A stretch of 64,000 nt of DNA from RYN-133 sp963754285 (GTDB lineage: Bacteria > Actinomycetota > Actinomycetes > Mycobacteriales > Jatrophihabitantaceae): contig CAVWFN010000006.1 of the NCBI GenBank assembly GCA_963754285.1, positions 682,001-746,000 on the forward strand. The letters run 5' to 3'. The position numbers and the translations under genes are program-made. Numbering within the stretch: position 1 is the stretch's first letter; each line of letters begins with the position of its first letter. Shown here one piece after another: positions 53,509 through 61,793 of the stretch. The notes below the pieces were generated by a model, which was not told where the DNA came from, did no database searches, and saw nothing but the letters and a program-made list of their open reading frames with translations.

Positions 53509-54837
53509 ATGACAGCAGCGCCCACGATCAGCACACGACGCATCGCCATCGCCTCAGCCATCGGCGCGGTCATCGAGTGGTATGACTTCTTCCTCTACGG
53601 CACGGCCGCAGGGCTGGTGTTCACATCCCTGTTCTTCTCGGGGCTGACAGGGGCCACTGCACAGTTCGCATCGTTCGGCACGTTCGCCGTCGGCTTCGTG
53701 GCGAGGCCGATCGGTGGCCTCATCTTCGGACACTTCGGCGATCGGCTGGGGCGTAAGAAGATGCTCATCCTCACGTTGCTGATCATGGGGCTCGGAACAG
53801 CAGCGATCGGGCTGCTGCCCACGTATGCACAGATCGGCGTCTGGGCACCGATCCTGCTCGTCACGCTGCGGGTGTTGCAGGGGATCGGCATCGGCGGTGA
53901 GTACGCGGGCGGCGTGCTCATCGCGGCCGAATTCGCTCCGCCGAAGCGGCGCGGTTACTTCGCGAGCTTCGCGCACATCGGCGTTCCGGGCGGCCTTCTG
54001 CTCGCCAGCTCAGCGTTCTTCTTCGCGAGTCTGCTGCCGGATCACGCGTTCCTCACCTGGGGTTGGCGAGCATGTTTTCTGCTGAGCACCGCGCTCTTGG
54101 CCGTCGGCGCATGGGTTCGGTTGTCGGTGATGGAGACTCCGGCGTTCGAACGCGTCCAGCAACGTAAAGAGATCGCACGCGTCCCGCTTCGCGAACTGCT
54201 CGCCAACCAGAGTGGACGGCTGCTACTCGGCATGGGCACGCGGTTCATCGAAGGGTTCACGTTCAACTTCTTCTCGGTGTATCTGCTGACCTACGTCGTC
54301 ACCACCGCCGGCATCAGCAAGTCGTTCGCGCTCGTCGGCATCGCGTGCGGCGCCGGTCTGGGCGTCGTCCTCGTCCCGATAACGGGCGCATTGACAGATC
54401 GCTACGGACGCAAACCGGTATATCGCATCGGGACCCTGCTCGCCCTGGCGTTCGCATTCCCCGCGGCAGTCCTCGCCCAGTCGGGCAACCGGCTCGAAAT
54501 CTTCGTCATGTTCGTGATCGGGCTCGGCGTTCTCTACGGGACGATCTACGGCCCGCTCGCGTCGTTCTGGTCGGAGCTGTTCGACACCCGCTACCGCTAC
54601 ACGGCCTTGAGCACGCTGTACCAGGTTTCGGGTGTCGTCGCGTCCGGCATGACGCCGTTGATCGCGGGCTGGCTCGCCGAGTGGGCCAGCGGCACGCTGT
54701 GGCTCGTCGCCGTCTACAACGTCCTCGTAGCCGTCATCAGCTTGACGTGCGCACGATTTCTCCCCGAGACGCACGGCGCCGAGATCGAGCCGGCCGTCGA
54801 CGCGCCAACCGACGCGGCCGTCCTTGCTGCGGCGTGA
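53509..54837 (+). CDS. MFS transporter, metabolite:H+ symporter (MHS) family
   Basis: 442 residues with 12 helices. The MHS signature is clear: IGAVIEWYDFFLYGTAAGLV in helix 1, FGHFGDRLGRKKMLILTLLI in loop 2-3, RVLQGIGIGGEYAGGVLIAA in helix 4 and TGALTDRYGRKPVYRIGTLL in loop 8-9. Members import carboxylates such as shikimate, citrate, ketoglutarate or proline/betaine. ATG 53509 is the first start and begins directly with the N-terminal basic stretch. Convergent with the methyltransferase at 54838 with no gap. Substrate unknown. Confidence 0.92.
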   Translation: MTAAPTISTRRIAIASAIGAVIEWYDFFLYGTAAGLVFTSLFFSGLTGATAQFASFGTFAVGFVARPIGGLIFGHFGDRLGRKKMLILTLLIMGLGTAAIGLLPTYAQIGVWAPILLVTLRVLQGIGIGGEYAGGVLIAAEFAPPKRRGYFASFAHIGVPGGLLLASSAFFFASLLPDHAFLTWGWRACFLLSTALLAVGAWVRLSVMETPAFERVQQRKEIARVPLRELLANQSGRLLLGMGTRFIEGFTFNFFSVYLLTYVVTTAGISKSFALVGIACGAGLGVVLVPITGALTDRYGRKPVYRIGTLLALAFAFPAAVLAQSGNRLEIFVMFVIGLGVLYGTIYGPLASFWSELFDTRYRYTALSTLYQVSGVVASGMTPLIAGWLAEWASGTLWLVAVYNVLVAVISLTCARFLPETHGAEIEPAVDAPTDAAVLAAA

Positions 54838-55548
54838 TCAAGGGCTGTCGGGACGGCGAGTTCCGGCACTGAGGAATGCGCTTCCGAAGAACAACTCTGT
54901 CCACGAGACGTCGACGAGTTCTTCCCGCATCGCGGCGCGGATCTCCTCCCACGGTCGGCGCCCGACCCATTGGTCGATGGATGCGAACGGCCGCACCAGT
55001 GCTGAGCCCACGTCTGCGAGCCAGCCAGGAGTCTTGTCAGGAACCTTGAGGTCGAGCACGACCCAGCGTCCGCCTTCGGCCAACGACGCGGCGCCGTGTG
55101 CGATGACGTCCGCACACTCCGGGACCTGCGACAGGGCATACGTGGACAGGATCGCGTCGACCGCCGGCGGGAAGTCGAAGTCGGCCGCATCGGCCTGAAC
55201 GAGGCTGATGTTGCGCCAGCCGCTTGTCTCGATCCGACGCTGCGCTCGGGTGAGCATCGCGTCGGTGAGGTCGACGCCGATGATCCGGCCCTCGGCGCCG
55301 ATGAGCTGCTGTATCAGCGCGAAGTTGAGGCCGGTGCCGCAGGCGATGTCGACCACGGTGTCGCCGGCGCTGAGGCCGAGAGCTTCGACGGCCCGGGCGC
55401 GCTGCGCTCGCTGGGGGTAGCCAGGCGTGGGATAGAGCCGCGAGGTGACGTCGTAGTGCTTGGCTTTCTTGCGGTACGTCTTGATCAGGTGCTCTCGCGC
55501 ATCAACCGCGTCGCCGCTGCGCGTCTCGCGTCGCGTGCCACTCGTCAC
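54838..55548 (-). CDS. UbiE-type SAM-dependent methyltransferase
   Basis: 236 residues. KTYRKKAKHYDVTSRLYPTP precedes motif I TVVDIACGTGLNFALIQQL (about residues 64-82), then GVDLTDAMLTRAQRRIE and DAILSTYALSQVPECADVI. It resembles methyltransferases acting on quinones, phospholipids or diacylglycerol trimethyl-homoserine-type lipids. GTG 55548 overlaps the upstream stop by four bases (GTGA), so it is translationally coupled to the SRPBCC gene. Its C-terminal segment (REELVDVSWTELFFGSAFLS) matches lipid-type methyltransferases. Confidence 0.82.
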   Translation of the reverse strand: MTSGTRRETRSGDAVDAREHLIKTYRKKAKHYDVTSRLYPTPGYPQRAQRARAVEALGLSAGDTVVDIACGTGLNFALIQQLIGAEGRIIGVDLTDAMLTRAQRRIETSGWRNISLVQADAADFDFPPAVDAILSTYALSQVPECADVIAHGAASLAEGGRWVVLDLKVPDKTPGWLADVGSALVRPFASIDQWVGRRPWEEIRAAMREELVDVSWTELFFGSAFLSAGTRRPDSP

Positions 55549-56012
55549 CGGTGCGCTCCTCGCGCCGATGCGGACTCGACAGCAGCCTTGATCGCCACCA
55601 TCTCGAGATCGCTGACCCGCTGAATTCGGCTCTTCAACGAGCGACTCGGGATCGCTCGCATGACGCCGGCCAGGTCGACCTCGATCCACATCGTGGCGTC
55701 GGTGTGGTTCTCGTCCGCGGGCTCGAATTCCATTCCCCAGCGGGCCGCGGACGTGCCCATCGGCCCGGCGAAGGCAATGCGGGTCGGTGCTTCGAGGACG
55801 GTGATCTGCTGGCTCCGATTGCGACTCAGTCCCAGGACGAGCTTCGCTCGCTGGTCGACCGACGCGCCGGGCGCGAACACGGCGCCGTCACGAACACGGC
55901 ACTCGAGAACAGTCGGTGCCCACTCCGGCCAGCGAGCGACATCGCAGAGATACGCGCACACCTCATGGACGTTGTCGGCGATCCTGATTCGACTCTCGGT
56001 TCTGAATGTCAT
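55545..56012 (-). CDS. SRPBCC-fold (polyketide cyclase/START-like) protein
   Basis: 155 residues of the helix-grip fold: ESRIRIADNVHEVCAYLCDV, WPEWAPTVLECRV, the strand TRIAFAGPMGTSAARWGMEF and a long C-terminal helix (RIQRVSDLEMVAIKAAVESA). These bind hydrophobic ligands in a cavity. GGAGG lies 4 bases before ATG 56012. It sits between the membrane flippase-like gene and the methyltransferase in one operon, consistent with a lipid-handling role, though no catalytic residue is apparent. Confidence 0.83.
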   Translation of the reverse strand: MTFRTESRIRIADNVHEVCAYLCDVARWPEWAPTVLECRVRDGAVFAPGASVDQRAKLVLGLSRNRSQQITVLEAPTRIAFAGPMGTSAARWGMEFEPADENHTDATMWIEVDLAGVMRAIPSRSLKSRIQRVSDLEMVAIKAAVESASARGAHR

Positions 56013-56030
56013 CGATCCTCCACATGCATT

Positions 56031-57092
56031 TCAGCCACGAACGGCTTCGATCGCTCGCGGTGCCGGACTATGCGGTCCGGGCTTGCCAGATTGTTTGCGG
56101 TCGCGAGGGCGGCGGACCGCGCCGCTCACCAGGTAGCCCGCGCCAGGCGCCACGGCGATCAGCATGAGCACGGCATAGAGCACAGCGGCCGATACCCCGG
56201 TGGCTGCGCCAAGCCCTGCTGCGCCGAAGGCCCAGGCTGCCGCACCTTCGCGCAGGCCCCAGCCACCGATCCCCAGGGGGATGACCATCGCGGTCTGGAC
56301 CACCAACAACAGCACGACCAACTCGCCGAGCGATGCCGTGCTTGCGGCGGTGCGGGCCGCGATGACGAACGTGGCCGTGTGCCCGGCGACGACCACCAGT
56401 GATGCCAGCACCAGCCGCGGCCACACGTCGTGAACCAACAGGCGGTGACGAAGGTCGACCGACACGGCCCAGGCGGTGCGTCCGACCAGCGACCGTGTGC
56501 GGCGTGTGGCGGCCCGCACGATCAACCCTGCGCACGCGGCGATCACCGCGATGCCGACCAGAATGTAGGGCAGCACCGAGCGGAGCGGCGACGGCACGAT
56601 CAGCAACACGACGACGGTCGCCAGCGCCTGCACAACCTGGCCGAACAGACGCTCCCACGCGACAGCGCGCACTCCCCGTCCCACGTCTCCGGCCCCGCGG
56701 CCGTGCGCGACTGCTCGATGCACGTCGCCGATGACCCCGCCGACGAGCACGGAGTTGAGGAACAGCGAACGGTAGTAGGCGCCGATTGCGCGCGGCAGTC
56801 GGATGTCGAGGTCGAGGGCCCTGGCAACGACCTGCCATCGCCACGCCGAGCAGACCGTCGTGAGCACAGTGAGCAGCACAGCGGCGATCACGGCCTGCCA
56901 GGTGATCGCGCGCAATCCGTTCTCGAACGCCGCTGCGCCAACCAGCCGCCAGAGGAACCACAGCACGGTGACGCCGGCGCCCACACGGAGCACCAGCGGG
57001 CCTACGCGGCGCATTGCACGGCGGAGCCCGACCGGAGTTGAGTTCGGGCCGGCCACACCGAAATACACGGGTCGATCAGGCACATAGTTCAT
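56031..57092 (-). CDS. Lysylphosphatidylglycerol synthase transmembrane-like (flippase-type) protein
   Basis: 353 residues with about eight helices. The pattern WRWQVVARALDLDIRLPRAI, YYRSLFLNSVLVGGVIGDVH, RGVRAVAWERLFGQVVQALA and PLGIGGWGLREGAAAWAFGA (with the conserved GGWGxREG) matches the membrane domain of MprF-like and AglD-type proteins without the synthase domain. Such domains move or present lipids. Start ATG 57092 is chosen; ATG 57014 is an alternative, and the longer frame to 57221 overlaps the promoter region. It is the first gene of a three-gene operon and is divergent from the phosphodiesterase. Confidence 0.82.
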   Translation of the reverse strand: MNYVPDRPVYFGVAGPNSTPVGLRRAMRRVGPLVLRVGAGVTVLWFLWRLVGAAAFENGLRAITWQAVIAAVLLTVLTTVCSAWRWQVVARALDLDIRLPRAIGAYYRSLFLNSVLVGGVIGDVHRAVAHGRGAGDVGRGVRAVAWERLFGQVVQALATVVVLLIVPSPLRSVLPYILVGIAVIAACAGLIVRAATRRTRSLVGRTAWAVSVDLRHRLLVHDVWPRLVLASLVVVAGHTATFVIAARTAASTASLGELVVLLLVVQTAMVIPLGIGGWGLREGAAAWAFGAAGLGAATGVSAAVLYAVLMLIAVAPGAGYLVSGAVRRPRDRKQSGKPGPHSPAPRAIEAVRG

Positions 57093-57244
57093 CCGTTGCT
57101 GTGATTGCACGAAGTCCCGACGGCGATCCGTAACCGCGCGGTGGCGAATTGGACACCTGGCATTTCCGCGCCGTCTCGTCTGGGCGATTACGCATGTGAC
57201 GCACGGTTCTGTACGACTCACGCTTCTCGACTGATGGAGCCCCC

Positions 57245-59041
57245 ATGTCGAAGTACTCGCGTCCCACAGTGGCCGCGCTGGCTGCGCTGTGCGCCGCCGC
57301 GTTGTGCACTCTGCCGGTTCTCCCCGCCAACGCCCGTCCCAGCGATCGGTCCAAGGCGCACACGAGCAAGCACGTTCTGCTGATATCGGTCGACGGGATG
57401 CACCAGAGTGACCTCGACTGGTTCATCGCCCATCACCCGCACTCGACGCTGGCCATGCTCACGCACAAGGGCAGCGAGTACACCAACGCGGAGACGTCCA
57501 ACCCGTCCGACTCCGACCCTGGTGGCACGGCGTTGATGACCGGCGGCAACCCCAGGTCGACCGGCGTCTACTACGACGTCGAGTACAGCCACAAGACTGA
57601 TGAGCCCGGCGCGGCCTGCACACCGGGGCACCCGGCCACCGGCGGTGACGTCATCTATGACTCGCCGGATGACGCATTGGCAAGCGTTCCCGACTTCATC
57701 AATCCGGCCAACGGCACGTTCCCGTCCTTCGACGAGAACGGTTCGATCTACCCGCACGGTAAGGACACGAACCCGGCCGCGATCATGAGGTTGAAGAACA
57801 ACGCCTCGTCGTTCAACACATCGACGTTCCCCGTCGACCCGAAGACGTGCAAGAACATCATGCCGTGGGACTACCTGGGCGATAACACGATCTTCCAGGT
57901 GATCCACAAGGCCGGCATGCGCACGGCTTGGTCCGACAAGCACGCGGTGTACATGTCGTTCAACGGTCCCGGTTCGAACGGCAAGAGCATCGACGACTAC
58001 TTCGGTCCCGAGATCGACTCGCAGGCCGTCGAGCCGAACGGCGTCCCGTATCCGCAAGACGATGACTGGGCACACATCGACGCCGCCACCAAGCAGTACG
58101 ACGGCTACAAGGTCCAGGCCATCCTCAACGAGATCGCTGGTCGCGACCATTCGGGCAAGGCCAAGGTCGGCACTCCCGCGATCTTCGGCATGAACTTCCA
58201 GACCGTGTCGGTCGCACAGAAGATCAAGTCCACGCCGACGACTTTGATCGGCCCGGATGCGCACGGCAACTACACAACCAGCGCACCCAAGCCCGGCGGC
58301 TACAAGTGGGCCGGCGGCCACCTCGTCCCCGGCCCGGTGCTCTCGAGCGCCTTGAACTACGTCGATGTACAGCTCGGCCGCATGATCGCAGCGATCCGCA
58401 AGGCGGGTCTCGCGAAATCGACGACGATCATCGTCACGGCCAAGCACGGCCAGTCGCCACGAGATCCGAAACAGCTGGTGACCGTCCAGGACGGGCCGAT
58501 CATCAGCGCGATCAACGCTGCGTGGGCCAAGACGCACCCGAAGAACACGACCTTGATCGTCGCCGGCACCGACGACGACCTGTGGCAGTCCTACCTGTCG
58601 GACAACTCGCAGAACGCCTGCAACTTCGTCAAGAGCTACCTCTGGAACCACACCGCTCCGGGCTTCGACGTGAACGACAACCCGGTCACAGTTCAACACT
58701 CCGGCCTTGCTCGGATCTGGGCCGGCTCTGCCGCCGCCAGGTTCTTCGGCGTTCCGGTGAATGACGGCCGCTACCCCGATGTCTTCGGAAAGGTCCAGGA
58801 AGGCATCGTCTACTCCAAGCCGACCAAGCTCGCCGAGCACGGCGGAATGCACGCCGGTGACCGCCACGTCCTCATGCTCGTCGATGGCCCGGGCATTCCC
58901 GCTCAGGTCGAGTCAGCGTCGGTCGAGACCACTCAGGTGGCGCCGACGATCCTCTCGCTCCTCGGGCTCGACCCGTCCGACCTCAGGGCTGTGCGGGTCG
59001 AGGGGACGCGCGTGCTCCCCGGCATCAGGACATCCTCCTAG
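57245..59041 (+). CDS. Secreted alkaline-phosphatase-superfamily phosphodiesterase
   Basis: 598 residues with a signal peptide (VAALAALCAAALCTLPVLPA). VLLISVDGMHQSDLDWFIAH provides the first metal ligands, PSDSDPGGTALMTGGNPRST holds the nucleophile region, and later blocks TIIVTAKHGQSPRDPKQL and LAEHGGMHAGDRHVLMLVDG supply the remaining Asp/His ligands. This is the type I phosphodiesterase/nucleotide pyrophosphatase pattern. It would release phosphate from phosphodiesters or nucleotides outside the cell. ATG 57245, with the divergent lipid operon upstream. Confidence 0.87.
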   Translation: MSKYSRPTVAALAALCAAALCTLPVLPANARPSDRSKAHTSKHVLLISVDGMHQSDLDWFIAHHPHSTLAMLTHKGSEYTNAETSNPSDSDPGGTALMTGGNPRSTGVYYDVEYSHKTDEPGAACTPGHPATGGDVIYDSPDDALASVPDFINPANGTFPSFDENGSIYPHGKDTNPAAIMRLKNNASSFNTSTFPVDPKTCKNIMPWDYLGDNTIFQVIHKAGMRTAWSDKHAVYMSFNGPGSNGKSIDDYFGPEIDSQAVEPNGVPYPQDDDWAHIDAATKQYDGYKVQAILNEIAGRDHSGKAKVGTPAIFGMNFQTVSVAQKIKSTPTTLIGPDAHGNYTTSAPKPGGYKWAGGHLVPGPVLSSALNYVDVQLGRMIAAIRKAGLAKSTTIIVTAKHGQSPRDPKQLVTVQDGPIISAINAAWAKTHPKNTTLIVAGTDDDLWQSYLSDNSQNACNFVKSYLWNHTAPGFDVNDNPVTVQHSGLARIWAGSAAARFFGVPVNDGRYPDVFGKVQEGIVYSKPTKLAEHGGMHAGDRHVLMLVDGPGIPAQVESASVETTQVAPTILSLLGLDPSDLRAVRVEGTRVLPGIRTSS

Positions 59042-59096
59042 CGCGGGCGGCGCAGGATTGGGGCTGGCGGCAGCACGGCGTCAGGTTCAGTATTCG

Positions 59097-59417
59097 ATGG
59101 TGGCCACCAACGCTGCGCCGAGAGCCGCTGTCGGGATGTATCGAGACGTGCGCGGCGACGAACGATGGCTTCGACTGACCTGGCATCCCGCACATCGCGC
59201 CTTCGTGCTCAGCATCTGGCGCGACGACGTGTGCGCAGCGTCATTTCAGATGACACGCGGCACGTCTGCCGGACTCGTGTCCGACCTGGTGCAGACGCTG
59301 AGTGAACCCATCGAGATCGCGTTGCCCGAGCCCGTCGAGTCAGGTGTCCTGTCGCGGCTGCGATCGCGTATTCGTCAATGGGCCAGTGACCTACGACGCC
59401 ACCGCAACGGCGTGTGA
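59097..59417 (+). CDS. Conserved hypothetical protein
   Basis: 106 residues. The core, ERWLRLTWHPAHRAFVLSIW, with RDDVCAASFQMTRGTSAGLV and SDLVQTLSEPIEIAL, looks like a small alpha-beta domain found in actinobacterial hypothetical proteins; I know no function. It ends with a basic helix (LRSRIRQWASDLRRHRNG). ATG 59097 follows the phosphodiesterase stop by 55 bases. Convergent with the VOC gene 5 bases away. Confidence 0.6.
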   Translation: MVATNAAPRAAVGMYRDVRGDERWLRLTWHPAHRAFVLSIWRDDVCAASFQMTRGTSAGLVSDLVQTLSEPIEIALPEPVESGVLSRLRSRIRQWASDLRRHRNGV

Positions 59418-59422
59418 GTCGT

Positions 59423-59869
59423 TCACACGGGCTGCGGCGACTTGCGGATCTCGAGCGTGACTGCGGCGTCGTCGGCGGTGTCGAAGTAGGCGAAGCCGCT
59501 GCCGTCCGGGCGTTGGCCGCGCATCTGCACCGCGAGGCCGGACGAGGTCGCCCTGGCCAGGCCGTCGGCGATGTCGTGTTCGAAGCCGAGGTGGAAGACG
59601 CCTTCGCCGCGCGTGTCGAGGAAGCGGCGCTGCGGGCAATCGAGCTGCGGCGGCTGGCACAGCTGGAGTTGGATGTTGTCGAGATTGACCACGCGGTAGC
59701 GCATCTGGACGAACGCTTCGGGGTTCGGGACGTCGAGGTCGGTGTACTCGGTCAGCGGCGGGTATTCCTGCCACGGCCCGATGCCGATCGACTCGTAATA
59801 CGCCTGCGTTTTGTCGATGTCGTGCACGACGAGGCAGATGTGGTGCAGCCGGTGAAATGGCGTTGTCAT
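59423..59869 (-). CDS. VOC-family protein at the end of the catabolic operon
   Basis: 148 residues. FHRLHHICLVVHDIDKTQAY (His metal ligand) and the second module GVFHLGFEHDIADGLARATS (His) with VTLEIRKSPQ (Glu) give the metal ligands of an active VOC enzyme, such as a methylmalonyl-CoA epimerase-like isomerase or dioxygenase. GAGGAAA precedes ATG 59869. It is the last gene of the operon that runs in from the right edge, 16 bases after the dehydrogenase gene. Confidence 0.87.
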   Translation of the reverse strand: MTTPFHRLHHICLVVHDIDKTQAYYESIGIGPWQEYPPLTEYTDLDVPNPEAFVQMRYRVVNLDNIQLQLCQPPQLDCPQRRFLDTRGEGVFHLGFEHDIADGLARATSSGLAVQMRGQRPDGSGFAYFDTADDAAVTLEIRKSPQPV

Positions 59870-59885
59870 CAGGGTTTCCTCGCAG

Positions 59886-60948
59886 TCATGCAGTCACCGT
59901 CGCGAGCGCCTCGAGGACGCGTTCGTTGAATTCGTCGAGATCGAGCGTGACGTCGTCGGGACGCCGCAAGATCATAGGTCGGCGCGCCGGCCTCGAGCAC
60001 CGAGTCCAGTGCGCCGCGGACCGCGGTGTGCAGGCCGAGCGCGGCCAGATCCGGGCACCACTCGAGCAGGTCGGCCAACGCGAGCCAGGCACCGGTCGGG
60101 TTCGACCGGCGGCTTCCCGTTCGGTGCGGGGACGATCCGTGCGCAGGCTCGAACAGTGCCGTGACTCCGGCGCCGAAGTTCCGGTCGGGGTTGATCGTGG
60201 CCGACCCGCACAGCGCAGGTGAACCGGCGCGGGCGCACACGATGTCGGACAGGATGTCGCCGAACAATCCTTCGGTGATGATCACCGCCGGCAGCTGCTC
60301 GTACTTGACGAGCTCGTACGCAGCGCGATCGACGTTGACGTCGTCGATCGACAGCGCTGTGGCTGCCGCGGTCGCCCGCGAGACTCGCCGCCACAACCGC
60401 GATGTTGCATAGACGCTGGCCTTGTCGACGCTCATGACGCGCCGTCCGGGACGCGTGCGGGCATGCTCGACAGCGATGTCGAACACCTCTTGAACGCGGA
60501 CGGGGTTGAGCACGATGCGGTCCTCGGCGTCGATGACGCCGTCGCTCTCGATGCGCTGGTCGGGTCCGGCGTAAGCGCCGCCGGTGATGTTGCGGACGAT
60601 GACGACGTCGTCGCCACCGGGAACTCGAACGGTGCGCACGCTGATCCGCAGGTCGAACAGATGCCGCAACGCGATGAGTGCTGCCTCGGGGTTGGGGCAC
60701 TCGTCCGATGTCACCCCAGGGTGAGTGCCGACCGCACCCGACAGCACGACGTCGGCGTCACGACACGCGGCGATTGTCTGCTCGGGCAGGGTCGAGCCGG
60801 TCTGTTGCCAACCGGTCGTGCCATAGGGCCACGGGCCGGTGAGTTCGACCGGCACGCCGTCGCTGACGAGTTGGCGCAGGAACGACACCGGACCGTCGAG
60901 GATCTCGACGCCGATGCCGTCTCCGGGGAGCAGCGCGATTGTCGTCAT
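59886..60948 (-). pseudogene. Isopropylmalate/isocitrate/tartrate dehydrogenase-family protein, 3' frameshift
   Basis: About 353 residues once repaired. TIALLPGDGIGVEILDGPV, DVVLSGAVGTHPGVTSD, VIVRNITGGAYAG, SVDKASVYATSRLW (the catalytic Lys region) and ITEGLFGDILSDIVCARAGS (metal Asp) are those of NAD-dependent beta-decarboxylating dehydrogenases. Near 59970, after EAGAPTYDL, the natural ending RRPDDVTLDLDEFNERVLEA shifts one frame and stops at 59886; the length of 3n+1 implies one extra base in the G/C run. The start overlaps the previous gene by ATGA. Substrate loops do not identify leucine or TCA enzymes, and its operon suggests a catabolic 2-hydroxy acid. Confidence 0.82.
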
Positions 60949-61793
60949 GGCACCAGGAGATTCCTTGTCTGCGTGGTCATGATGGCGGCGGCACGGTCTG
61001 CGCCGACGCGGGTCTCGAGGTCGGCCAGCCAGGGCGCAACGGCCGTGTCCGGTCCGGCGTGATCGGCGTGGCCGAGATCGCCACCGAACACCAGCAGCGA
61101 CAGCGGATACGTGCGGGTCAGGTTGAGGCTGGCATGGTCGGCGTCGCCGAGCAGATCGGGCAGGATGCCGAGCTCGACGTGGGCGTCGAGGGCCCGGAGC
61201 GCGGCGGCGTCGTCCTGCGTCCAGTGCAGGAACGCCATGAGCGGGTGGTTGACCATGAGTCTCTGCACGCCGCGTCGGCGTGCCTCGGTGAACAGCGTGA
61301 CTGTCTCGCGCGCGTGCAGGTGACCACTGGCCAGCACCAGGTCGTGCTCGACCACGACGTCGAGCACGTCGTGCCACCCGACCAGCAACTGTCCGTCATC
61401 GTCGGTAACCACGACCGGTCCGAGTTCGAAGCCGCGATGGACCGACAGCTCCGGTGAGGAGGCACCGGCCTTGTGGTTGGGCGCAGAAACCGTCGGCATC
61501 CACACCACACGTCCGCCCAGGCGAGCGGCGACCTGGACCGCGTCCGGGTTCGCGCCACCCATCGGGCTGTTGAGGACGATGCCGCCGTACACACCGGCCG
61601 AAGCACCGCCGGCGATCGCCGCGCGTTCGACAGTGCTGCCCTCGTGCGACTTGAGCACGACGGTGCCGAAGCCGACGGCGCGCTCGGCAGTCACGGTCTG
61701 CGCGTCGTCGCCGTGGCGGGGCAAGAGGCTGGGCGAAGCATGAACGTGCAGGTCGACCATGTCGACCGCCCAACCGGGCAGGGCGCCGGTCAT
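60945..61793 (-). CDS. DUF6282-like metal-dependent hydrolase (amidohydrolase/PHP-like)
   Basis: 282 residues. MVDLHVHASPSLLPRHGDDA gives an HxH metal site, and further His clusters LKSHEGSTVE, LASGHLHARETVTLFTEA and LMVNHPLMAFLHWTQ complete a binuclear centre. This matches the DUF6282 amidohydrolase-like family, whose substrates are unknown. Both ends overlap neighbours by ATGA (start at 61793, stop at 60945), so it is firmly part of the operon. It could open a lactone, lactam or amide intermediate. Confidence 0.82.
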   Translation of the reverse strand: MTGALPGWAVDMVDLHVHASPSLLPRHGDDAQTVTAERAVGFGTVVLKSHEGSTVERAAIAGGASAGVYGGIVLNSPMGGANPDAVQVAARLGGRVVWMPTVSAPNHKAGASSPELSVHRGFELGPVVVTDDDGQLLVGWHDVLDVVVEHDLVLASGHLHARETVTLFTEARRRGVQRLMVNHPLMAFLHWTQDDAAALRALDAHVELGILPDLLGDADHASLNLTRTYPLSLLVFGGDLGHADHAGPDTAVAPWLADLETRVGADRAAAIMTTQTRNLLVP

